64,000 bases of DNA from Arcanobacterium sp. (lineage in GTDB: Bacteria; Actinomycetota; Actinomycetes; Actinomycetales; Actinomycetaceae): NCBI GenBank assembly GCA_022778805.1, contig JALFSN010000005.1, positions 62,001 through 126,000 on the forward strand, in the 5' to 3' direction. The notes beneath the pieces are model-generated. The model searched no databases. It was given only the letters and a program-made list of their open reading frames with translations, and had not been told where the DNA came from. Position 1 is the stretch's first letter; every line of letters begins with the position of its first letter. A program made the translations under genes and the position numbers. Shown piece after piece: positions 26,490 through 36,616 of the stretch.

Positions 26490-27554
26490 ATGGGAAAGCA
26501 TATAGAGAAAAACAAGAAAGCTCATTTCGCCCAGTCAGATCAGCATCCCGCCGTCAAGCAACACGGCGCCGACGCAAACGCCGCCGAGCACCATTCAGCT
26601 TCTGCAGGCCGCTCACGTGAAGATGCTAATGCGCTGCGCGCCGTCATGCTTTTTCCAGCACTCATCTTCTGCGCAGGGCTATGGGGATTCCTCTTTCCTG
26701 CCACAGCTGGGCAGATCACGCCATACACATCTATCCTCCTCGGCGTGATTATGTTTGGCATGGGACTCACTCTCACCATTCCCGACTTCACAATGGTCAT
26801 CACGCACCCATTCCCAATTCTTATCGGCGTGGTCGCTCAATATCTCATCATGCCGAGCCTAGCCGTCTTCGTCGTGTGGATATTACGGTTACCAGCAGAT
26901 GTGGCCGTGGGAGTAATCCTCGTCGGCTGCGCCCCTGGCGGCACGGCGTCAAACGTCGTAGCCTATCTTGCCAAAGCCGATGTAGCTCTCTCCGTGACGA
27001 TGACGTCGATTTCCACGCTACTCGCCCCGCTCCTCACCCCACTGCTCACAGCCTGGCTCGCCGGCACGTACATGCCCGTCGATGCTCGGTCAATGGCGAC
27101 GTCCGTCGCCCAGATGGTGCTAGCGCCGGTGATCGGAGGATTCGTCGTCAGGTTCCTGTTTCCTACACTGGTCGATCACCTCTTGCCCATTCTCCCATGG
27201 CTCTCCACGATCGTGATCGCAATCGTCGTAGCTGGCGTAGTAGCTCCCTCACACGAAGCAGTGCGCACCGCCGGAGCGCTCGTCTTTGCAGCAGTGGCTC
27301 TGCACAACGTGCTCGGTTTCGCCATCGGATATGCCTTTGCCAAACTCTGCCGTGCCAATAACCGCGCGGCTCACACCGTGTCGATTGAGGTAGGAATGCA
27401 AAATTCTGGCCTGGCAGCCACCCTGGCCACGCAGTATTTCCCTGGCACTGCCGCGGCACTACCAGGTGGAATTTTCTCTATCTGGCACAATCTCTCGGGC
27501 GCGTTGCTCGCCCTGCTTTTCCGGCGTTTAGCTCAACGCGAGGAGACAAACTAG
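26490..27554 (+). CDS. Bile-acid:sodium symporter (BASS) family transporter, copy 1
   Basis: About ten hydrophobic segments and the family hallmarks GVILVGCAPGGTASNVVAYLAKADVALSV and SIEVGMQNSGLAA identify a BASS-type sodium-coupled organic anion carrier. Bacterial members move bile acids, pantothenate, pyruvate or other organic acids; the substrate is not evident. The N-terminal about 45 residues are hydrophilic and histidine-rich, unlike copy 2. It is 354 residues long and ends four bases into the converging membrane-protein gene at 27551. Confidence 0.9.
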   Translation: MGKHIEKNKKAHFAQSDQHPAVKQHGADANAAEHHSASAGRSREDANALRAVMLFPALIFCAGLWGFLFPATAGQITPYTSILLGVIMFGMGLTLTIPDFTMVITHPFPILIGVVAQYLIMPSLAVFVVWILRLPADVAVGVILVGCAPGGTASNVVAYLAKADVALSVTMTSISTLLAPLLTPLLTAWLAGTYMPVDARSMATSVAQMVLAPVIGGFVVRFLFPTLVDHLLPILPWLSTIVIAIVVAGVVAPSHEAVRTAGALVFAAVALHNVLGFAIGYAFAKLCRANNRAAHTVSIEVGMQNSGLAATLATQYFPGTAAALPGGIFSIWHNLSGALLALLFRRLAQREETN

Positions 27555-28150
27555 CTGCGGCTCTTTCCCCACATCCACCGTCCCCACAGGCGCCTGTTCG
27601 TGTAAGAGAGCGCAAACGACGCCCCCATCAGCAGATACTCCACCACCAGCAATACCCCACCTAGCAGGCTATGCCAATAGGGCACAGCCGTCGGAATAGA
27701 CGGGATAGTTTGCGAGAAAGTAAGGCCATAATCGTTGAGAGTGAGTAATAAGAAAAACGATCCCATAAAACACGCGACCTCCATCAAACGACACAGAGCA
27801 TAAGCCAGGCCACGGGAATGTTCTTCCCACCTCCCACACGTACCTGCAGTGTCAGAACCTCTGCCTACCAGCCCTGCAAGAAGTATCAACACGAGGGTGG
27901 GAAGCGCCACCGCCACCTTATGAAGCACATGTACAGGCACCTCTGAAGCAATGAGCACACAATAGACCCACGTCACTAGCGCACAAATAAGCGACACGAC
28001 AGCCGCAAGAATCTTCACCACCGTACGCCAGCGAGCAACATTCACACCCATATCCGCCATCTCTTTCTGCACCATTACGATAGGATCAACCGCTATCAAT
28101 GCAAAGTTAAAATACCGTAGGCCGCCGGATATCCACCGCCATAATTGCAA
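27551..28150 (-). CDS. Four-helix membrane protein of unknown function (DUF2975-like)
   Basis: The 199 residues contain about four hydrophobic segments (about 10-30, 45-70, 80-95, 120-145 and possibly 160-180) separated by short polar loops. The arrangement resembles DUF2975 proteins, without a firm match. It overlaps the end of the first symporter gene by four bases on the opposite strand and lies between the two symporter copies. Confidence 0.55.
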   Translation of the reverse strand: MQLWRWISGGLRYFNFALIAVDPIVMVQKEMADMGVNVARWRTVVKILAAVVSLICALVTWVYCVLIASEVPVHVLHKVAVALPTLVLILLAGLVGRGSDTAGTCGRWEEHSRGLAYALCRLMEVACFMGSFFLLLTLNDYGLTFSQTIPSIPTAVPYWHSLLGGVLLVVEYLLMGASFALSYTNRRLWGRWMWGKSRS

Positions 28151-28587
28151 TAGAATCTAAGCACAGTGAAGATTGCGCAAGAGCTATCACTAGCTTAGTC
28201 TCATCCTGAAAAACAATTGCATCCTTTGGAGAAGTTTCTGTACCTCCTACACTTATGACCCACTTATGACATTTTCATTCAATACGATTGGGCAAAGCAC
28301 ACACCGTCACCCAGCAGAGATACAATGCACAAACCAAAAGAGGCAGCTAAAGCATCATGAACATTAGTTTAATATATGTCGATACAACAAACAGGAAAAT
28401 TTCTACATAAAATTCGCAAACATGAAATCTTTAAAAAGACAGGTTCTTAGTAGCTGAATACCGTCCCGCACGACTTCACCATTTTGTAGCGACCAACAAC
28501 ACCCAGAGGAAGTATCCACTATTCGGGAAAAGTGTCCGCAATATGAAATGGCGAGCAATGGCGGCTCTTTGAACGTTAAATGCGAGT
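28151..28587. other. AT-richer spacer between the two symporter loci
   Basis: No gene is supported. The stretch from about 28350 to 28450 is clearly AT-rich compared with its surroundings. CACTTATGAC occurs at 28250-28259 and 28261-28270. The promoter of the second symporter gene should be here. Confidence 0.4.
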
Positions 28588-29616
28588 ATGAAGAAGCACT
28601 CAGAAGACACAGACATACATACAGCTACAAGCACAGCTCCAGCTGCACGCTCCGCAGAGGATCGCAACGCCCTGAACGCCGTCACGATTTTCCCAATCCT
28701 CATTATCATCACAGCACTGTGGGGATTTTTCTCCCCGAGCACCGCTGGAGTATTGACTCCACACGTCAATATCTTCCTCGGCATCATTATGTTTGGCATG
28801 GGACTCACCCTCACGCTACCTGACTTCAAGCTGGTCTTTACCCGCCCGCTGCCTATTCTTATCGGAGTCGTCGCCCAGTATCTCGTGATGCCAAGTCTGG
28901 CTGTGCTCATCGCCTGGGCACTTCAACTTCCACCCGAACTCGCAGCCGGCGTCATCCTCGTCGGGTGTGCTCCAGGGGGCACCAGCTCCAATGTGATTTC
29001 CTATCTCGCCAAAGCAGATGTGGCTCTCTCCGTGACAATGACGTCAATCTCTACACTGCTCGCCCCGTTGCTCACCCCACTGCTCACGGCCTGGCTCGCC
29101 GGCACATACATGCCCGTCGATGGCGGAAACATGGCGCTCTCAATCGTCAAAATCGTGCTCGTGCCCGTGATAGCTGGGCTGCTTATCCGCATCCTCGTCC
29201 CCACAGTTGTCGATAAAATCCTGCCAGCACTGCCGTGGGTCTCCACAATTGGCATTTCCTGCGTGGTTGCGGCAGTTGTAGCGCCGTCACACGATCAAAT
29301 CGTCAAAGCTGGCGCGCTGGTGTTGATCGCCGTCATACTGCACAACGTATTGGGATATGCCGTTGGCTTTGCTTTCTCCAAGCTCTGCCGCACCAGCAAT
29401 CGCGTCGCTCGCACGGTGTCGGTTGAGGTGGGCATGCAAAATTCCGGTCTGGCTGCCGGCCTCGCCAGCAAGTATTTCTCGCCAACTGCCGCACTACCTG
29501 GCGCTATCTTCTCCATCTGGCACAATCTCTCCGGCGCACTCATCTCCGTGATCTACCGCCGGATGCAGGAGCGCGAAGAAGAAAAAGCAGCAGCTCAGAG
29601 CGAGGCCGCGCGATAG
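28588..29616 (+). CDS. Bile-acid:sodium symporter (BASS) family transporter, copy 2
   Basis: This is a close paralogue of the gene at 26490: long runs such as LAKADVALSVTMTSIS, LLTPLLTAWLAGTYMPVD and IFSIWHNLSGAL are the same. The hydrophilic N-terminus (MKKHSEDTDIHTATS), the 5' flank and the C-terminal tail (EREEEKAAAQSEAAR) differ. It is 342 residues with the same membrane topology. The divergence of the ends argues against an assembly artefact and for an older tandem duplication. Confidence 0.9.
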   Translation: MKKHSEDTDIHTATSTAPAARSAEDRNALNAVTIFPILIIITALWGFFSPSTAGVLTPHVNIFLGIIMFGMGLTLTLPDFKLVFTRPLPILIGVVAQYLVMPSLAVLIAWALQLPPELAAGVILVGCAPGGTSSNVISYLAKADVALSVTMTSISTLLAPLLTPLLTAWLAGTYMPVDGGNMALSIVKIVLVPVIAGLLIRILVPTVVDKILPALPWVSTIGISCVVAAVVAPSHDQIVKAGALVLIAVILHNVLGYAVGFAFSKLCRTSNRVARTVSVEVGMQNSGLAAGLASKYFSPTAALPGAIFSIWHNLSGALISVIYRRMQEREEEKAAAQSEAAR

Positions 29617-29839
29617 CACAGCGGCACTGGCACACTACGCCACGCTGAGGCACAATGTCTATGCGGGACGCAGCACATAAAGCTGGCGCAAAGACTCAGA
29701 AGCGTCGCAGCAGGGGCAGAGGGCGAGCAGAACGGGCAGAGAAAAGCACAGAGCTCACGGGCAACGGCGTATCAGCACTGGCAGCAATAGGCAGAATGCA
29801 CAGAAAGCACTAGGCAGAACATACAGAAAAGAGAACGCG

Positions 29840-30658
29840 ATGATCGGTTTTATCGGTGCAGGATCAATGGGAGAAGCCATCATAGATGGGGTCCTCGCAA
29901 GCGAACTGGTGCCCGCCGATCAGATCGTTTTTTCACGCCGTGACGCCGATGCAGGGCGCGCTCAAGCAACTGCTTTAGGGGCGCATTTCCACCACACTAA
30001 TACCGACGTGATCTCTGCCGTCGGGGCGGGGGTCGTGGTACTCGCCGTCAAGCCCTGCACCCTCGGAATTGTTCTTGACGAAATTAAGGATGCAGCTCAC
30101 GATGCTGGCAGCATTATCATCTCTATTGCCGCAGGCATTCCTATTGATACCATCGCTTCGCATCTGCACAGCGATCAGGCAATCGTACGGGCAATGCCAA
30201 ACGTGGCTGCCCGAATCAGGATGGGGATGACGGCTCTCAGCCGTTCTCAGTCTGTCTCAGATGCACAATTCGCCGCTGTGGAGCAGCTCTTTAGCGCCGT
30301 CGGCGCCGTAATAGAACTTCCCGAGAGCCAATTCTCAGCCTTTACCGCCATTGCCGGCTCCGCTCCCGCATGGACGTTTCAATACATCGATTCACTCTCT
30401 CGCGGCGCCCTGGCCGACGGCGTGAGCAAAGTCGATTCCTTGCGCTGTGCAGCGCAAGGAGTGCTCGGAGCAGCACAGCTTGCGCTCGACGCTCTCGATC
30501 ACGGCGTACGCCCACAAGCCTTAATCGACACCGTCACCTCTCCAGGAGGCACCACTATTGCCGGATTAATCGCCGCTGAACAATCCGGCTTCAGCACTGC
30601 CACTGTGGCAGCCGTTCGCGCCTGTATAGCGCGCGACCGCGAGCTCGCAGACGAATAA
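29840..30658 (+). CDS. proC: Pyrroline-5-carboxylate reductase
   Basis: It reduces pyrroline-5-carboxylate to proline with NAD(P)H. The Rossmann start MIGFIGAGSMGEAI, the VRAMPNVAARIRMGMTAL segment and the C-terminal signature VTSPGGTTIAGL are present. At 272 residues the length is typical. The 220 bases upstream are purine-rich with repeated GGCAGAA-like words. proA and proB are not in the window. Confidence 0.95.
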   Translation: MIGFIGAGSMGEAIIDGVLASELVPADQIVFSRRDADAGRAQATALGAHFHHTNTDVISAVGAGVVVLAVKPCTLGIVLDEIKDAAHDAGSIIISIAAGIPIDTIASHLHSDQAIVRAMPNVAARIRMGMTALSRSQSVSDAQFAAVEQLFSAVGAVIELPESQFSAFTAIAGSAPAWTFQYIDSLSRGALADGVSKVDSLRCAAQGVLGAAQLALDALDHGVRPQALIDTVTSPGGTTIAGLIAAEQSGFSTATVAAVRACIARDRELADE

Positions 30659-30663
30659 CGCCT

Positions 30664-31056
30664 TCACATGTCGTTCTCAATCTCCTTTCGCGCGCACTCG
30701 ACAAGTTCCTCGTAAGACACTGACCCATCGGTCACACCTAGCATGATGGCTAAGAATTCGCGCGCACGCGGCTTAAAGCGATACCCATTAATCCTCACAG
30801 AAAAGTGCCAAGCACCGCAGCTGCCACACGCTTATTTCCATCAGCAAAAGGATGGTTTTTCGCTAATCCATAAGCGTAGCGGGCAGCTTTTTCCGCAGCG
30901 CTGGAGTACAGATGTTCCCCAGCAAATTCTTGAAATGGCTGTTGTACTGCAGAATCTAATAAGCTGGCATCTCGCACACCGGGCAATCCTCCAAATCGTT
31001 CGAGCGCCGCCTGATGTATTGCCTCTACTCATTCAGCGTTAGAGCCCGCTATTCAT
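30664..31056 (-). pseudogene. doc: Broken Doc/Fic-type toxin gene
   Basis: The central part reads as a Doc toxin (VEAIHQAALERFGGLPG, then LLDSAV, LYSSAAEKAARYAYGLA and the Fic motif HPFADGNKR). The frame is interrupted at both ends. Near the start, MNSGL and LTLNE lie in different frames before the VEAIHQ frame. After GTFL a stop intervenes while the natural end (RFKPRAREFLAIMLG ... ENDM) continues in another frame. At least two or three single-base shifts are needed to restore it. The active-site HPFADGNKR itself is intact. It overlaps the antitoxin stop by four bases, the usual phd-doc arrangement. Confidence 0.8.
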
Positions 31057-31289
31057 TTCTCCTGCTCATCATTTCGCCAGCTCTTCAAAGACTTTCCGTA
31101 TTCATCCATGAAATCCACAGCCACACTCACAGCACTTTCGTTTTCCCCTGAACTTTGAACAGGAGAAATGAGCACCCACGGTTTGTTGTTTTTTAATACT
31201 GTGACCGAGCGACCGGATCGATGCACTTCGCTGGCCACTTTTGAAAAGTTATTTTTTGCCTCTGCAAGTCCCAAAGTCAATGTACTCAT
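31053..31289 (-). CDS. Phd/YefM-type antitoxin
   Basis: At 78 residues it starts MSTLTLGLAEAKNNFSKV, the Phd/YefM DNA-binding fold, with KNNKPWVLISP as the dimer strand and a charged C-terminal toxin-binding tail. The ATG at 31289 has AAAGGGG five bases upstream and is preferred over one eight codons earlier. The partner toxin gene is frameshifted, so this antitoxin is an orphan unless it serves another toxin. Confidence 0.85.
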   Translation of the reverse strand: MSTLTLGLAEAKNNFSKVASEVHRSGRSVTVLKNNKPWVLISPVQSSGENESAVSVAVDFMDEYGKSLKSWRNDEQEK

Positions 31290-31455
31290 TACTACCCCTT
31301 TAGTACTTTCCAATAAACACTTTCAACTATCACTATAGTCAAAATTATAGCTAAAATTCTATCTACATTTTGAACGCAATTTCCCCTACCCGCAAGCGCC
31401 AGATCTCACAGTGGGCAATGAACGCACTCGCAGTCAAATATGGGACAATGATTTC

Positions 31456-34128
31456 ATGGCACAATTTGATAATTCCGCATTGCTTGATCACACCAAGGTT
31501 CCGGAAAAGGCAGCTCTTGAGGGACTTGAAGACCGCTGGGGCGCGCGGTGGCGCGAGGAGGATCTCTACCATTTCAATACTGAGACGTCGCGTGAGGCCG
31601 TTTACTCTATCGACACTCCCCCTCCCACAGTCTCTGGCTCCCTGCATGTTGGCCACGTTTTCAGCTACACTCACACCGATGTGATTGCCCGCTACCAGCG
31701 TATGCGCGGGAAAAATGTGTTTTATCCCATGGGCTGGGACGACAATGGCTTGCCCACTGAGCGTCGCGTGCAGAATTACTATGGCGTGCGCTGCGATCCA
31801 TCCCTGCCTTATGATCCCGATTTCGTACCGCCACACGACGGCGGAGACGGCAAGAGCATTAAGTATGCCGATCAACAGCCAATTTCGCGGCGCAACTTTA
31901 TTGAGCTGTGTTGGAAACTCACTCAAGAAGATGAAAAGCAGTTTGAGCAGCTCTGGCGCTATCTCGGTCTCTCTGTGGATTGGAAACAGAATTATCAGAC
32001 GATCGGCGCCAAAGCCCAGAAAGTGGCGCAGGCGGCGTTTCTGAAGAATCTGGAGCGAGGCGAGGCCTACCAGAGTCAGGCTCCTGGGCTGTGGGACGTG
32101 ACGTTCCAGACTGCCGTAGCCCAGGCGGAGCTTGAAGCTCGCGACTACCCTGGTGACTATCACGCTCTAGCTTTCCATCGCAGTGACGGCGGTGACGACG
32201 TCGTTATCGAAACGACCAGGCCAGAGCTGCTACCTGCCTGCTGTGCATTGATTGCACACCCCGATGATCAGCGCTATCAGGCACTCTTCGGCACTACAGT
32301 GCGCACCCCGATTTTTGACGTCGAGGTGCCAGTCGTGTCTCACCCGCTCGCCGAGATGGATAAGGGTGCTGGCATCGCAATGTGCTGTACGTTCGGCGAC
32401 GTCACCGATGTACAGTGGTGGCGTGATCTCAATCTTCCACTGCGCAACGTCTTGCGCAAAGATGGACGCCTCATCGCTGAGATTCCCGAGTGGATCACGA
32501 GCGAGCAAGGGCGATCAATGTACGAACAGATGGCTGGAAAGACTACTTTCTCTGCCAGAAAAGTGCTAGTGGAAGCACTCCAGGCTTCTGGCGAAATGAT
32601 CGGCGAGAAGCAACCCACCATGCGTAAGACCAACTTTTTCGAGAAAGGCGATAAGCCGCTCGAAATCGTGATGAGTCGGCAGTGGTATATCCGCAATGGC
32701 GGCACACCTCACGTAGAAGCCAACGGGAAAGAATTGCGCGAGAACCTCGTGAACCGTGGCAATGAACTCGCTTTCCACCCAGATTTTATGCGTGTACGCT
32801 ACGAAAACTGGGTGAATGGGCTCAACACTGATTGGCTCGTCTCGCGCCAGCGTTTCTTCGGGGTACCGCTGCCAGTGTGGTACAAGATCACAGAAGCGGG
32901 AGACGTGGATTATGACGCCGTTTTGACCCCGAACATCGATCAGCTTCCCGTAGATCCCAGCTCTGATTGCCCTCCAGGCTACACCGAGGATCAACGCGGC
33001 GTCCCAGGTGGATTCCAAGGCGAGGTAGATATTCTCGACACTTGGGCTACCAGCTCTCTCACTCCGCAGATTGCAGGCGGCTGGCTCACGGATGACGAAC
33101 TCTTCAAGAACGTTTATCCGATGGATGTGCGTCCACAAGGGCAAGACATCATTCGCACCTGGCTCTTTTCCACAATGGTGCGGGCTCATCTCGAATTTGG
33201 AGAAATCCCGTGGAAACACGCTGCCATCTCAGGCTGGATCCTCGATCCCGACCACAAAAAGATGAGCAAATCCAAAGGAAACGTCGTCACGCCTATGGCT
33301 TTGCTGGAAAAGCACGGATCGGATGCTGTGCGGTATTGGGCAGCTTCTGCCCGCCTCGGCACGGATGCAGCTTTTGACGAGCAGCAGATGAAAATTGGAC
33401 GTCGCTTGGCCATGAAAGTGCTCAACGCCTCTAAATTCGCTATGCAGACTGCCGGCGAGGGCGCACCCATGAACATGGATATCGCCGCCGTCACCGAACC
33501 GCTTGATCGCTCTATGCTGGCTGCGCTAGCACACGTGGTAGAGCAAGCAACTGACGCGTTAGAAAACTACGATCACACCCGTGCGCTCGAACTCACTGAG
33601 ACGCTCTTTTGGACGTTCTGCGACGACTATCTCGAACTGGTGAAAGAGCGAGCATATGATCGAGATGGGACGCTGGCAGCACAGGAAGACGGCAAACAGA
33701 AAGTACAATCTGCCCGCACTACCCTCGATATTGTCATCGACACGTTCGTGCGGCTGCTGGCTCCGGTACTGCCATACGCCACTGAAGAAGTCTGGAGTTG
33801 GTATCGAACTGGATCCGTCCATCGCGCCCACTGGCCAGTAGCTAGCGATTTGGATGCTGGCGGCGACCCTGCTTTGCTGCACGCAGCTTCAGCGGCACTC
33901 ATTGCCTTGCGAAAAGTAAAAACTGAACAAAAGGTGGCTCAGCGCAGCGAGTACGTTTATGCCACGCTCACAGTGCCGCAAGCAGATGTACAGGCCACGC
34001 AAGCTGTGGCACAGGATCTTGCAGCGACGTCACACATTAGCGGTACATTCACGGTGATAGCGGGCGACGTCTCAGCCCCCGTCGTCACTGATTATGAGTT
34101 GAAGCCAGCGTGCCCACGCAAAAAATAG
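31456..34128 (+). CDS. valS: Valyl-tRNA synthetase
   Basis: This class I synthetase charges tRNA-Val. The HIGH motif is in PPPTVSGSLHVGHVFSY and the KMSKS motif in KKMSKSKGNVV. The MGWDDNGLPTERRVQ segment belongs to the shorter ValRS class, at about 890 residues. The ATG at 31456 is chosen, but the frame is open to a GTG at 31411 and the ribosome-binding site is weak at both. It starts divergent from the phd gene and is followed after six bases by an acyl-CoA ligase gene. Confidence 0.95.
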   Translation: MAQFDNSALLDHTKVPEKAALEGLEDRWGARWREEDLYHFNTETSREAVYSIDTPPPTVSGSLHVGHVFSYTHTDVIARYQRMRGKNVFYPMGWDDNGLPTERRVQNYYGVRCDPSLPYDPDFVPPHDGGDGKSIKYADQQPISRRNFIELCWKLTQEDEKQFEQLWRYLGLSVDWKQNYQTIGAKAQKVAQAAFLKNLERGEAYQSQAPGLWDVTFQTAVAQAELEARDYPGDYHALAFHRSDGGDDVVIETTRPELLPACCALIAHPDDQRYQALFGTTVRTPIFDVEVPVVSHPLAEMDKGAGIAMCCTFGDVTDVQWWRDLNLPLRNVLRKDGRLIAEIPEWITSEQGRSMYEQMAGKTTFSARKVLVEALQASGEMIGEKQPTMRKTNFFEKGDKPLEIVMSRQWYIRNGGTPHVEANGKELRENLVNRGNELAFHPDFMRVRYENWVNGLNTDWLVSRQRFFGVPLPVWYKITEAGDVDYDAVLTPNIDQLPVDPSSDCPPGYTEDQRGVPGGFQGEVDILDTWATSSLTPQIAGGWLTDDELFKNVYPMDVRPQGQDIIRTWLFSTMVRAHLEFGEIPWKHAAISGWILDPDHKKMSKSKGNVVTPMALLEKHGSDAVRYWAASARLGTDAAFDEQQMKIGRRLAMKVLNASKFAMQTAGEGAPMNMDIAAVTEPLDRSMLAALAHVVEQATDALENYDHTRALELTETLFWTFCDDYLELVKERAYDRDGTLAAQEDGKQKVQSARTTLDIVIDTFVRLLAPVLPYATEEVWSWYRTGSVHRAHWPVASDLDAGGDPALLHAASAALIALRKVKTEQKVAQRSEYVYATLTVPQADVQATQAVAQDLAATSHISGTFTVIAGDVSAPVVTDYELKPACPRKK

Positions 34129-34134
34129 GAGAAC

Positions 34135-35967
34135 ATGATGAGTGAATTTCTCAATGAAGACGGAGTGGCTTTCCGTCCAGGAAAAGTGAGCGTACCCGAC
34201 GATCTCTCGGTCCCCGCTCTCATTCGCCGTCTTGGCGAACAGACTCCACGGCGCACTGCCATGCAGCGGAAATTAGATTTCTCTGGCGCCTGGGCGGATG
34301 TTTCGTGGACGCAGCTCATCAGCGAAATTCGGGCAGTGGCTCGCGGCTTGATCGCATGGGGATTGCAGCCTGGAGATGCCATAGGGATTATGGCGCACAC
34401 CAGCTATCAGTGGGCACTCTTCGATCTCGCTATCCAATTTGCCGGTGGCCTGGCAGTGCCGATCTATGAAACGGACTCTACGAGTCAGGCGGAATGGATT
34501 ATTCAGGATGCTCAGATTCGCGCAGTAGTGGCCGAAAATATGCAGATCGCTTCAGTGCTGGAACCAATACTGAAAAAGCGCAACAAGTTTGAGCAGATCT
34601 GGGTGCTCAGCGATGACGCAGAAGAAAAAATTATTGCCGGCGGCAATCCCTCTCTTGACGCTGAGATAGACGCTCGCATTGACACGATGAAAGCTGATGA
34701 TCTTTGGACAATCATTTACACGTCCGGCACGACTGGCCAGCCCAAAGGCGCAGAACTGACGCACCGCAACATTTTGCACGTCGTCATGAATGGCCCGACC
34801 GACGATGAACTCATGAAGATTATCGCCGGAAAAGGATCCCGCACACTGCTGTTCTTGCCCATGGCACACGTCTTCGCCAGATTCATCAATCTCGTGATGC
34901 TCTACGCCGGAAGAGTGATCGGGCATTCGCCCGATACTAAAAATCTCGTGGCTGATATGCAGAGCTTTAAGCCGACATTCATCCTGGCCGTGCCACGAGT
35001 CTTTGAGAAAATTTACAACGCTGCCGACGCCAAGGCAGGCAAAGGAATAGCACTGCGGACGTTCCGCACATTCGCCAAAGTGGCGATCAAGTATTCGCGG
35101 GCGCTCGACACCCCAGAGGGGCCAAGCAAAAAACTCATCGCGCAGCACGCCCTCGGAGAGCGCCTCGTTTATTCAAAGCTCAAGGAGATTACCGGCGGCA
35201 AATTGCGTGCATCCATCTCGGGCGGCGCCCCCCTCGGCGAGCGGCTCGGCAGCTTTTTCCGCGGTATCGGTATGCCCGTCTATGAGGGCTATGGTCTCAC
35301 TGAGACTAGCGCTCCGACCTGCGTCAATACTCCAGATTCCATGCGAATTGGATCTGTGGGGGTAGCTTATCCTGGATGCTACGTGAAAGCAGATGAAGAC
35401 GGCGAACTTCTGGTTCGTGGGGATCACGTGTTCCGAGGATACCGAAATAACAAAAAAGCCACCGCAGAGGCATTCACCCCTGATGGATGGTTCCGCACTG
35501 GCGATATGGGCCGCGTGGATGAAGACGATTTCATCTGGATCACGGGACGCAAGAAAGAGCTGATCGTGACGGCGGGCGGCAAGAACGTGGCGCCCGCACA
35601 GCTAGAGGATCGGCTGCGTGGGCATCCGCTCATTTCGCAGGTCGTGGTAGTGGGAGACAAAAAGCCCTTTGTGGCAGCTATTATCACTCTTGATGCCGAA
35701 TCTCTTCCACGTTGGCTTGAGAACCACGATTTGCCGCCCATGAGCGTGACGGAAGCAGTGAAGGATCCACAAGTTATTGCCGCTATTGACCGCGCAGTCA
35801 AGCGCACAAATGAGCACGTCTCTCGGGCAGAATCGATTCGCAAATTCGAGCTGCTGAATACTGATTTCACTATCGATAATGGGTATCTCACCCCGTCGTT
35901 GAAAGTGAAGCGGGCTAAGGTACTTGAAGATTTCACAGCTGTGATCGATAAAATCTACGGTGAGTGA
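34135..35967 (+). CDS. Long-chain acyl-CoA synthetase (AMP-binding family)
   Basis: It activates fatty acids with ATP and CoA via an acyl-adenylate. The P-loop-like YTSGTTGQPKGAELTHRN, the GYGLTETSAPT motif and the C-terminal TGDMGRVDEDDFIWITGRKKE hinge are clear. At 610 residues it resembles the FadD15 type of actinobacteria. It follows valS by six bases, so the two are probably co-transcribed. A ribosome-binding site (AGGAG) overlaps the end of valS. Confidence 0.93.
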   Translation: MMSEFLNEDGVAFRPGKVSVPDDLSVPALIRRLGEQTPRRTAMQRKLDFSGAWADVSWTQLISEIRAVARGLIAWGLQPGDAIGIMAHTSYQWALFDLAIQFAGGLAVPIYETDSTSQAEWIIQDAQIRAVVAENMQIASVLEPILKKRNKFEQIWVLSDDAEEKIIAGGNPSLDAEIDARIDTMKADDLWTIIYTSGTTGQPKGAELTHRNILHVVMNGPTDDELMKIIAGKGSRTLLFLPMAHVFARFINLVMLYAGRVIGHSPDTKNLVADMQSFKPTFILAVPRVFEKIYNAADAKAGKGIALRTFRTFAKVAIKYSRALDTPEGPSKKLIAQHALGERLVYSKLKEITGGKLRASISGGAPLGERLGSFFRGIGMPVYEGYGLTETSAPTCVNTPDSMRIGSVGVAYPGCYVKADEDGELLVRGDHVFRGYRNNKKATAEAFTPDGWFRTGDMGRVDEDDFIWITGRKKELIVTAGGKNVAPAQLEDRLRGHPLISQVVVVGDKKPFVAAIITLDAESLPRWLENHDLPPMSVTEAVKDPQVIAAIDRAVKRTNEHVSRAESIRKFELLNTDFTIDNGYLTPSLKVKRAKVLEDFTAVIDKIYGE

Positions 35968-36147
35968 GGGCTGCGGATCATTCTTGTGCTAGCAGCTCGG
36001 TCTTTTCAACGCTCGTAGAGCGAAAGTACGTGGCCTTTGTGTCCAGTTGTATAGAGCTAATCGAGCCACTAAATCTCAGCATGCCTTTGCTAATAATTGC
36101 TACGTCTGTAGCTTCTTTTTGGCGGCATCACTGTCGATTTTCTCTGC

Positions 36148-36435
36148 TCAGCTTTCTTGATGGCGCTGCACCACGAGATCCACCACAGTACGCCACACCG
36201 TAAGTGCAATCTCTGGATCGAGTCCCTGCTCTTGAGCGAGATCATCAATCCGCTGAGCTTGCTCAGCTTCTCGTTGCTCATCGACGGCAGGCCATCCAGC
36301 GCGCGCTTTCAGTTGGCTCACGCGCTCAGTAATGGCGAAACGTTGCGCTAATATCCGCACCAATTCCGCATCACACGTATCGATTGCTTGTCGATAGCGA
36401 TTCAGCTCCGCGCGGGTTTCGTCTACTATTTTCAT
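36148..36435 (-). CDS. AroQ-type chorismate mutase
   Basis: It converts chorismate to prephenate for phenylalanine and tyrosine. At 95 residues it is a single AroQ helical domain: ELNRYRQAIDTCDAELVRILAQRF, then ERVSQLKA and the C-terminal helix. No signal peptide or fused domain is seen, so this is the cytosolic monofunctional form, common in actinobacteria. Confidence 0.88.
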   Translation of the reverse strand: MKIVDETRAELNRYRQAIDTCDAELVRILAQRFAITERVSQLKARAGWPAVDEQREAEQAQRIDDLAQEQGLDPEIALTVWRTVVDLVVQRHQES

Positions 36436-36616
36436 CGCACGTCACTCCCCTCTTTCACTGCGCAATACGGCATAGATGATACTACGTGATGTCTGAACTG
36501 CCCTTGTGCCGCTCATTGCTCTGCTTCTGCTAGCGCTATACGCTCCTGTTCTTCTGCCCCGCGTCCTGTCTACCGCCCTATATCTGCTCTGCACTTGCCG
36601 TCATCTCAGGCACATG

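Noticed and set aside
26490-29616. The two symporter genes as an assembly duplication
   Set aside because: Their N-termini, C-termini and flanking DNA differ, and scattered substitutions occur through the core, so they are real paralogues.
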